Source of the DNA: CBDDFN01 sp965227065
GTDB taxonomy: Bacteria > Pseudomonadota > Alphaproteobacteria > SPJN01
DNA: 64,000 bases
Reading direction: 5' to 3'
NCBI GenBank assembly: GCA_965227065.1
Contig: CBDDFN010000020.1
Location: forward strand, 372,001-436,000
The notes under the pieces were generated by a model. It did no database searches and was not told the DNA's origin. It was given only the letters and a program-made list of their open reading frames with translations. How positions within the stretch are numbered: position 1 is the first letter of the stretch; the number at the start of each line of letters is the position of its first letter. The position numbers were made by a program, and so were the translations under genes. This document shows, piece after piece, positions 58,872 to 64,000 of this stretch.

Positions 58872-59456
58872 ATGGCCGCCAATCTGTCTCATAATGAACA
58901 AGGCCAGGCCGGGGGACAACCAATTGACGAAGAGCCGCTCGATCAACAACATATACGCGGCGCAGTGAAATGGTTTGATCCCGTCAAAGGGTATGGCTTT
59001 ATCGTGCCGGAAAACGGCATGCCCGATGTGCTGTTGCATATGTCATGTTTGCGGCAATCGGGCCATCGCGCGACTTATGAAGGCGCCACCATCGAAGTGA
59101 TGGCCGTCAAACGGCCCAAAGGCTATCAGGCGCTGAAAGTGCTTGAGCTTGATAATTCGACGGCGGTTCCCGCAGCGCTTGAAAACGGGGGAGGACACGC
59201 GCATGAGCCGCATCCTTCCGCCAAACGGATGGACGTCGATGATGCCGGGGATTTTGAACCGGCCGTCGTGAAATGGTTCAACCGGGTCAAGGGCTACGGG
59301 TTTGTCAACAAGGCGCCCGGCGACCCCGACATTTTCATTCACATGGAAACCTTGCGCCAGGCGGGGCTGCAATCGCTGGAACCGGGCCAGGAGATCGAGG
59401 TGCGCATCGGGAAGGGCCCCAAGGGTCTTCAGGTTGCCGCCATCCGTCTCGTCTAG
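58872..59456 (+). CDS. Double cold-shock-domain protein
   Basis: A 194-residue protein with two cold-shock domains: residues about 28-95 (RGAVKWFDPVKGYGFIVPENG, DVLLHMS) and about 127-194 (PAVVKWFNRVKGYGFVNKAPG, DIFIHM). Both keep the RNP1 (KGYGF) and RNP2 nucleic-acid-binding motifs. They are joined by an acidic linker. Tandem-CSD proteins of this type are common in Alphaproteobacteria and may act as RNA chaperones or growth-phase regulators. The start ATG follows GGGGAGGA. The DUF192 gene follows after 34 bp. Confidence 0.92.
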   Translation: MAANLSHNEQGQAGGQPIDEEPLDQQHIRGAVKWFDPVKGYGFIVPENGMPDVLLHMSCLRQSGHRATYEGATIEVMAVKRPKGYQALKVLELDNSTAVPAALENGGGHAHEPHPSAKRMDVDDAGDFEPAVVKWFNRVKGYGFVNKAPGDPDIFIHMETLRQAGLQSLEPGQEIEVRIGKGPKGLQVAAIRLV

Positions 59457-59490
59457 CCCTGCGCGGGGATTGTCGTGTAAGACAGACGCC

Positions 59491-59949
59491 ATGATGCGCT
59501 TTGTTTTATCCTTTGGACTGGCTTTGCTGGCCGGGGCCTGTCAGGCGGGCGATTCCGCCAACACGCTCACCGTTCAGCGGGGCACCAAGTCTGTCGCTGC
59601 TGTCACCATCACAATTGCCGAGACGGTCGAGCAACGGCAAACCGGCCTGATGCGGGTGAAATATATGCCCGCCGATCAGGGCATGTTGTTCCTGTTTGGC
59701 ACTGAGCGCATCATCACCATGTGGATGCGCGAAACCTATATTCCGCTCGATATGATCTTTGCCCGTTGCGGCGGTGAAATCGTTCACATTCACGAAAACG
59801 CGGTCCCGCATGATGAAACCATCATTTCAAGCCAGCATCTCGCAAGTGCGGTGCTGGAGGTCAATGGCGGTTATGCGGCCAGGCACGGCATTCAGGTTGG
59901 CGACCGGCTGGTTCATTCCAAATTGCCGCGTGAGGTATGCGCCCCATGA
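59491..59949 (+). CDS. DUF192 family lipoprotein/exported protein
   Basis: A 152-residue DUF192 protein with an N-terminal export signal. The GLALLAGAC segment puts a possible lipobox Cys at residue 17. The core has QRQTGLMRVKYMPADQGMLFLF near residue 51 and TMWMRETYIPLDMIFA near 79, both diagnostic. The function is unknown. ATG 59491 or 59494 are start candidates. The stop overlaps the thioesterase start in ATGA. Confidence 0.88.
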   Translation: MMRFVLSFGLALLAGACQAGDSANTLTVQRGTKSVAAVTITIAETVEQRQTGLMRVKYMPADQGMLFLFGTERIITMWMRETYIPLDMIFARCGGEIVHIHENAVPHDETIISSQHLASAVLEVNGGYAARHGIQVGDRLVHSKLPREVCAP

Positions 59950-60404
59950 GTTTTGAGTATCCCCGCTTTGATGATGATGATCTGCCTGATGATCCGCCCG
60001 AGGGCTTCAAGCCTTATGAGCATGCCGGGCCGTTTTCATCCCGCAACGGCCCGTTCTATTACAAGAAGGATGATGAGGGCGGCCATGTCCGCGCCTTCCG
60101 GGTGCGCACACGGCATTGCAATGGCGCGGGCGTCATTCATGGCGGCTGTCTGATGGCTTTTGCGGACGGCATTTTGGGCTATACGGCGTGGAATGCGGTG
60201 GACGGCCCGACGCTCACCATCACCATGAATTCCGATTTTTTGTCGATTGCCCGGCCCGGCGACTGGGTTGAAGGCAAGGGGGAGGTGATCCGGGCGACCA
60301 AATCGGTGGTTTTCGTCAAAACCGACCTCAAGGTAGGCCACCGGGCCATCTTTCACGCCCAGGCGATTTTCAAGGTCATGCGCGCGCGGCGGCCGGCCCG
60401 CTGA
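59946..60404 (+). CDS. PaaI family hotdog-fold thioesterase
   Basis: A 152-residue hotdog thioesterase of the PaaI type. The signature HGGCLMAFADGILGYTAW near residue 64 carries the active-site Asp; the TITMNSDFLSIARPGDWVEGKGEVIRATKSVVFVKTDL region follows. It hydrolyses acyl-CoA thioesters of unknown chain type. The N-terminal 30 residues are acidic. It is coupled to the DUF192 gene by ATGA. Confidence 0.9.
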   Translation: MSFEYPRFDDDDLPDDPPEGFKPYEHAGPFSSRNGPFYYKKDDEGGHVRAFRVRTRHCNGAGVIHGGCLMAFADGILGYTAWNAVDGPTLTITMNSDFLSIARPGDWVEGKGEVIRATKSVVFVKTDLKVGHRAIFHAQAIFKVMRARRPAR

Positions 60405-60479
60405 AGCGAAGCCTGTGCGGTGCGCCATCGCACCGCTTGCAGGCCGGGATTTTGGGGTGTACAGAGCACGACACGCTTT

Positions 60480-60556
60480 CGGGGCGTAGCTCAGCCTGGT
60501 AGAGCGCCTGCTTTGGGAGCAGGAAGTCGTCAGTTCGAATCTGGCCGCCCCGACCA
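60480..60556 (+). tRNA. tRNA-Pro (anticodon TGG)
   Basis: A 77-nt cloverleaf with encoded CCA. Acceptor CGGGGCG pairs with CGCCCCG, anticodon stem CCTGC with GCAGG, loop TTTGGGA with TGG at positions 34-36, and T arm GTCAG-TTCGAAT-CTGGC. Confidence 0.96.
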
Positions 60557-60597
60557 ATATTGGAAACGGCGGCACGCTTGAAAAAGGGATGATTGCA

Positions 60598-60894
60598 ATG
60601 GCCTTGGCCCGGATTTACAGACCGACCAAAAATGCGATGCAGTCAGGTCGCGGCAATGTCAAAAAATGGGTTCTCGAATTTGAACCCAAAAGCGCCAAGA
60701 TCATCGACCCTTTGATGGGCTGGACGGGCTCGACCGACACCGATGGTCAGGTGCGCCTGAAGTTCGACGAGAAAGACGCGGCTGTGCGCTATGCCGAAAA
60801 ATACGGGCTGGCCTTTCAGCTGATCGAGCCCAAGGAGCGCACACCCAAGCGCAAAAGCTACGCCGACAATTTCAAATTTGAAGTGCCGGAATAG
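60598..60894 (+). CDS. NADH dehydrogenase accessory subunit, NDUFS4-like
   Basis: A 98-residue protein of the ETC complex I subunit (NDUFS4, 18-kDa) family, a peripheral accessory subunit shared by Alphaproteobacteria and mitochondria. ARIYRPTKNAMQSGRGNVKKWVLEFEP near residue 4, DPLMGWTGSTDTDGQVRLKFDEKDAAVRYAEKYGL near residue 35 and YADNFKFE at the end are diagnostic. I prefer ATG 60598; ATG 60589 is also in frame. It lies alone, 41 bp after tRNA-Pro, far from the nuo genes as is usual. Confidence 0.93.
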   Translation: MALARIYRPTKNAMQSGRGNVKKWVLEFEPKSAKIIDPLMGWTGSTDTDGQVRLKFDEKDAAVRYAEKYGLAFQLIEPKERTPKRKSYADNFKFEVPE

Positions 60895-60912
60895 GCAGAG
60901 CCGACAATGTTG

Positions 60913-61060
60913 GTCGTCGTTCCGGTTTTCGCTCGGCAGAGCGGAAGACCGGAATCTTCTGAAGAGCGCATAGACCAGACACAACGGTGCCTGAACAAGT
61001 CATCCGCCATCAGATTCCGGTCTTGGCCGAACGGGCAAACCGGAATGACGCGGCTTGTTT
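60913..61060. repeat. Intergenic nested inverted repeat (GTCATTCCGG-type element)
   Basis: The 235-bp gap before tRNA-Arg contains the inner pair GACCGGAATC (60947-60956) and GATTCCGGTC (61013-61022), plus outer GTTCCGGTTTTC near 60919 against AAACCGGAATGACG near 61037-61051. It is the longest member of the intergenic repeat family in this window. Confidence 0.65.
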
Positions 61061-61129
61061 GGGATGACATTGCCGCCAGAATCCCCGATAAAGCCATCGC
61101 TGATAAAGCCACCCCACCGGCTCTCATGC

Positions 61130-61206
61130 GCGCCCATAGCTCAACTGGATAGAGCACGTGCCTTCTAAGCTCGCGGTTGCAGGTTCGAGTCCTGCTGGGC
61201 GCGCCA
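61130..61206 (+). tRNA. tRNA-Arg (anticodon TCT)
   Basis: A 77-nt cloverleaf with encoded CCA. Acceptor GCGCCCA pairs with TGGGCGC, T arm is GCAGG-TTCGAGT-CCTGC and anticodon loop CTTCTAA gives TCT. The anticodon stem CGTGC/GCTCG has a T-T mismatch at its third pair. The 3' end is duplicated 136 bp downstream. Confidence 0.92.
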
Positions 61207-61345
61207 TTGCCCTTGGGGCCAGCGGCGTCCTAAGGGCAATGGCAATCATCATGTCTCGAACCGTTCGTCAGACGAGCGTGCATGCGCGCGAGGCGGGCGG
61301 AGGGAGCGACAGCGACTGACGACAGTCCTGCTGGGCGCGCCATTG
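61188..61345. repeat. Direct repeat of the tRNA-Arg 3' end (att-like)
   Basis: The last 19 bases of tRNA-Arg plus three more (61188-61209) recur exactly at 61324-61345, a 22-bp direct repeat. The 114 bp between them hold an inverted pair ATTGCCCTT/AAGGGCAAT and no gene. After the second copy, TTGACCA-TGGGCC and GGCCCGG-TGGTCAA form a hairpin. This looks like a footprint of tRNA-targeted integration, but no integrase is nearby. Confidence 0.6.
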
Positions 61346-61381
61346 ACCATGGGCCTTAGGCCCGGTGGTCAAGGCAGCGGA

Positions 61382-61810
61382 TTATTTGCGCAACACATCC
61401 GCCAGGGAGTCGGGCTGGGTTTCAAAGGCGTGTGCGCCTTCGGGCAGGACGATCCAGGATTGCGCCGAGCGGGTCCATAGATGCACATCGGGAACGACGC
61501 GGCTTGTGTCGTCAAGCGTGCCGGGCTGAAGTTTTGCCACGCCCGGTGTTGCGCTGCCCACGCCGTAAATGATGTTGCCGCATTCAGCGCAGGAATAGCG
61601 CGTATTGCTGTCACCGCCATCAGAGGTGCGCGTGAACGCTGTCATTTCACCGGCAACCGCGAGAGCATCGAGCGGGTAAACCGCGCCCAGTGAAAACGCG
61701 CTACCGGTCCGCTTCTGGCAGGTCATGCAGTGACACGCATAGGTGAACAGGGGCGCGCCGGAGATCGTGTAGTGCACTTGCCCGCATTGGCAGGCTCCGT
61801 TTTGGGTCAT
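61382..61810 (-). CDS. GFA (glutathione-dependent formaldehyde-activating) family protein
   Basis: A 142-residue member of the GFA/CENP-V family. Zinc-binding cysteines occur as Cys7-x-Cys9 (GACQCG), Cys26-x-Cys28-x2-Cys31 (CHCMTC) and Cys74-x2-Cys77 (CAECG). Most members have no proven glutathione role despite the name; the substrate here is unknown. ATG 61810 (MTQNGACQC) follows GGAG; the frame extends to 61879. The gene lies just beyond the duplicated tRNA-Arg end. Confidence 0.88.
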   Translation of the reverse strand: MTQNGACQCGQVHYTISGAPLFTYACHCMTCQKRTGSAFSLGAVYPLDALAVAGEMTAFTRTSDGGDSNTRYSCAECGNIIYGVGSATPGVAKLQPGTLDDTSRVVPDVHLWTRSAQSWIVLPEGAHAFETQPDSLADVLRK

Positions 61811-61925
61811 GGCTGACCTCCGCTCCTGGATGAGACTTTTTGATTCTGGAATGGGACCACAAACAGGATGAGGTGTCATTTACCTGCCACGTTATGACGA
61901 TGCACAATCAACTCCGCCGCTATCG

Positions 61926-62411
61926 TCAGTCCAAGTGGACAAATGAATCCATAACGGTGCCTTTGAGTTGCGTGACGCAAGTCTTAACGGCTTCGACAAT
62001 CTCGCCATTTTTGAATGCATTGGGAAACAAGTGGGTTCCGCCAGCGAAAAATAGTGCTCTATTTTGATGAAACTGGATCGTGAAATAGGGTTGTTTGACA
62101 GCCTCAGCCATCAAAAAGCCGGCGGCTCCTCCGCCCGCTCCGGTATTAATCGGGTAATAATCCCGTGTGATGGGGTAAAGCTTGCTTTCTTCCATATCCA
62201 TAACCTCCCGGCGAAGAAAGCTTTTATCACTTTGTATGCGCAACCATTCGCCATGTGAGCAGTCGGCAACTTGCCGGTCCGTTGGGCCCGACCAGTCAAT
62301 CGCGGCGTAGATTTTTCGTTTGTCGCTGCCCGCCGGATTTCCCGAGCAGGCACCCATACTGATCAAAATTGCTGTAATCGTCGCGATGCGCACCGATATT
62401 TTCAAAAACAT
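61926..62411 (-). CDS. Predicted lipoprotein of unknown function
   Basis: A 161-residue protein with a hydrophobic N-terminus (FLKISVRIATITAILISMGAC) ending in a lipobox-like MGAC at Cys22. The mature part has no family I recognise; it holds a Gly-rich stretch (NTGAGGGAAGFLMAEAV) and two further cysteines (DCSHGEW, KTCVTQL). The sequence from about 62390 to 62470 is visibly more AT-rich than neighbouring genes, hinting at acquired DNA or a promoter. ATG 62411 is chosen; the frame is open to 62630 but that part would overlap the divergent UbiA-family gene. Confidence 0.55.
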   Translation of the reverse strand: MFLKISVRIATITAILISMGACSGNPAGSDKRKIYAAIDWSGPTDRQVADCSHGEWLRIQSDKSFLRREVMDMEESKLYPITRDYYPINTGAGGGAAGFLMAEAVKQPYFTIQFHQNRALFFAGGTHLFPNAFKNGEIVEAVKTCVTQLKGTVMDSFVHLD

Positions 62412-62588
62412 TTTGATAAAGTTCCAATAATAGAGGGCGTGTTTATTAAATATGCTATCACTTACTGGGGGTCGCGCAAATGTATTCAAAGTGCGTGACA
62501 TTCTGCCAAATGGGTTGAAAAGCGCGTGAATTTTGTGCGCTGCTGGGGCATGGTGAGGGCGATTCATCTTGCCTTTTAGACCGGTTCC

Positions 62589-63458
62589 ATGCGCCTTCCA
62601 GCTCCTCTCGCTTTGATGCGGCCCCATCAATGGGTGAAAAACGGCCTTGTTGCCGCGCCATTGTTCTTCACGCCCGAACAGGTCAATCTTGATTCGATCA
62701 TTGCGGTTGTGATCGCGATTGCGTGCTTCTGCTTCATCTCAAGCTCGGTCTATATCCTGAACGATTATGCCGACCGTGAGGCTGACCGGCAGCATCCTGA
62801 GAAAAAGACCCGGCCGCTGGCGGCTGGAACGGTGCCGATCCCGGTCGCCTTTGCTTTGCTCGGCCTGTTGCTGGTGGCCGGCTTTGGCGGCAGTTTCGTG
62901 CTGATCGGCCCGCAAGTGGTGCCGTTTCTGGCGATCTATTTCGTGCTTAATCTGGCTTACAGTTTCGGGCTCAAGAAACTGGCTTTGATCGATGTGATGA
63001 TCATCGCGCTGGGCTTTATCATCCGGGTTGAGGCCGGGGCGGCCGCGGCTGATTTGATCCCGTCTGTGTGGATCATGATCATGACCGGCCTGGGCGCGCT
63101 GTTCATCGCGCTCGCCAAACGCCGTGATGATCTGGTGCGCGCGCTTGATAGCGGTCACCGCAAGGCGCTGGAAGGCTACAATCTTCAATTCCTCGACTCG
63201 GCTATGTCGATCGTGATCGGGGCGGTTCTGGTCGCCTATCTCATCTACACGACCGATGCCGACGTGATCGCGCGTATGGGAACCAACAAGCTTTACTACA
63301 CCGCGCCTTTTGTGGTTCTGGGCCTGTTCCGCTATCTTCAGATCACGCTGGTGGAGGAACGATCAGGCTCTCCCACCAAGGTTATTTTGACCGACAAGTT
63401 TCTGATGGGGGTGGGCGCGCTGTGGGCCCTGACCTTCGGCGCCCTGCTTTATATCTAG
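62589..63458 (+). CDS. UbiA family prenyltransferase (decaprenyl-phosphate phosphoribosyltransferase-like)
   Basis: A 289-residue membrane protein with about eight helices. The first Asp-rich motif NDYADREADRQHP (near residue 58) and the following KKTRPLAAG match the decaprenyl-phosphate phosphoribosyltransferase branch of the UbiA superfamily, rather than UbiA proper. The second Asp motif is weaker here (YSFGLKKLALIDVMII near 125). Such enzymes make lipid-linked ribose or arabinose for surface glycans. The next gene is a flippase-like membrane protein, 21 bp away, which suits lipid-linked sugar export. Confidence 0.85.
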   Translation: MRLPAPLALMRPHQWVKNGLVAAPLFFTPEQVNLDSIIAVVIAIACFCFISSSVYILNDYADREADRQHPEKKTRPLAAGTVPIPVAFALLGLLLVAGFGGSFVLIGPQVVPFLAIYFVLNLAYSFGLKKLALIDVMIIALGFIIRVEAGAAAADLIPSVWIMIMTGLGALFIALAKRRDDLVRALDSGHRKALEGYNLQFLDSAMSIVIGAVLVAYLIYTTDADVIARMGTNKLYYTAPFVVLGLFRYLQITLVEERSGSPTKVILTDKFLMGVGALWALTFGALLYI

Positions 63459-63479
63459 ACCGAGTTTTGGGAGGCCCGC

Positions 63480-64000
63480 GTGGCTGAAGGCGGCATCCGC
63501 AAGATCGTTTCCGACAAGGGGTTCATGGCCCGCGCCGAACGCTGGGTGCTGTATTCCATGCTCGGCTTTGTCGGCGTGTTTGCGATTGCCGCAATCCTGT
63601 CGGGCGGCGAAGAGGTTCTGGCCGCGCTCAAGCGTATTTCGATCTGGGAATATGGGCTGCTGCTGGGGTTGAGCCTGCTGAACTATGCGGGCCGGGCGGC
63701 GCGCTGGCAGCTTTTCACCCGCAAGCTTGATATTGATATCCCCTTTGGCCGCAACACGCTTTACTACATTGCCGGCTTTTCGATGACCGCAACGCCAGCC
63801 AAGGCGGGCGAGGCGCTGCGCCTGTGGTTCATGAAACGCGCGCACAAGATCCGCTACGCCAATTCGCTCAACATTCTGGTGGCCGACCGTCTGTCCGATA
63901 TGGGTGGCACGCTCATTCTGGTTTCGGTGTCGGTTGCGCTGTATGACGCCTATTGGTGGGTGACGGCGGGTGCGGCGGGGTTCACCGTGCTCGTCACCCT
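63480..64000 (+). CDS. Lysylphosphatidylglycerol synthase TM-region/flippase-like protein (3' partial)
   Basis: The frame starts at GTG 63480, behind GGGAGG, and is still open at the end of the window (173 codons seen). The visible part has hydrophobic helices (YSMLGFVGVFAIAAIL, GLLLGLSLLNYAGRAARW) and the motif GFSMTATPAKAGEALRLWFMK near residue 100, then VADRLSDMGGTLILV near 133. This is the LPG_synthase_TM (UPF0104) pattern of lipid flippase-like proteins. It follows the UbiA-family gene closely and is probably cotranscribed. Its full length and C-terminal domains lie outside the window. Confidence 0.8.
   Translation, partial: MAEGGIRKIVSDKGFMARAERWVLYSMLGFVGVFAIAAILSGGEEVLAALKRISIWEYGLLLGLSLLNYAGRAARWQLFTRKLDIDIPFGRNTLYYIAGFSMTATPAKAGEALRLWFMKRAHKIRYANSLNILVADRLSDMGGTLILVSVSVALYDAYWWVTAGAAGFTVLVT

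Noticed and set aside
60036..60575. Minus-strand ORF of 179 residues starting MPPFPILVGAARFELTT
   Set aside because: It runs antisense through tRNA-Pro(TGG) and the thioesterase gene; same artefact.

Overview
The window is a contiguous piece of an alphaproteobacterial chromosome. The evidence is the core gene order rpmF-plsX-fabH-ihfA-merR, a ubiquinol-cytochrome c chaperone gene, an NDUFS4-like complex I accessory subunit, CtaA, Coq4-type quinone proteins and the aminotransferase-hom-glpX-recJ block. I cannot fix the order or genus. Three wax ester synthase/DGAT-like genes, a phasin and an Mrp-type cation/proton antiporter suggest a storage-lipid-forming and possibly marine organism; that is inference.

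Region by region. 1-4.5 kb: fatty-acid/ribosome operon (DUF177, rpmF, plsX, fabH, ihfA, merR). 4.6-9.9 kb: tRNA-Pro(GGG), a phasin with a histone-like lysine-rich tail, an SDR, DUF2842, ctaA coupled to a DUF3445 haem-demethylase-like gene, then rplM-rpsI. 10-21.6 kb: a lipid/quinone region with Fe-alcohol dehydrogenase, MFS transporter, Coq4 copy 1, alpha/beta hydrolase, lipase-like hydrolase, WES/DGAT 1, Coq4 copy 2, WES/DGAT 2, old yellow enzyme and a GT4 glycosyltransferase. 21.7-28.1 kb: VanZ-like and DUF481 proteins, a complete putrescine-to-spermidine set (ornithine decarboxylase, speE, speD) and a two-gene osmoprotectant ABC importer with a permease-binding-protein fusion. 28.3-36.6 kb: WES/DGAT 3, a di-iron ferritin-like protein behind a perfect FNR-type box, two acyl-CoA dehydrogenases, a porin and an AGE-family sugar epimerase. 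36.7-42.7 kb: a 57-residue coiled-coil protein, kpsS-kpsC Kdo-transferase genes, argC and an OmpA-like lipoprotein. 42.9-51 kb: aminotransferase, hom, glpX, recJ, a gene with halohydrin dehalogenase fingerprints that would otherwise be called an ordinary SDR, DUF4170, and a SufU-like scaffold with SufS. 51-58.7 kb: a ten-gene Mrp/Mbh-like antiporter operon with three D-type channel subunits and a stand-alone MrpA C-terminal module. 58.9-64 kb: double cold-shock protein, DUF192, PaaI thioesterase, tRNA-Pro(UGG), NDUFS4-like subunit, tRNA-Arg(UCU) with a duplicated 3' end, a GFA-family protein, an unknown lipoprotein, a UbiA-family transferase and a flippase-like protein cut by the window edge.

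Points most worth following: the halohydrin dehalogenase candidate; the two coq4 promoters, which share a 16-bp motif and similar inverted repeats in the same order; the unusual Mrp-like operon; the FNR-box di-iron gene; a hairpin that covers the ribosome binding site of the MFS transporter; and a family of intergenic inverted repeats ending in GTCAT-type sequences. No CRISPR array, integrase, transposase or prophage gene was seen.
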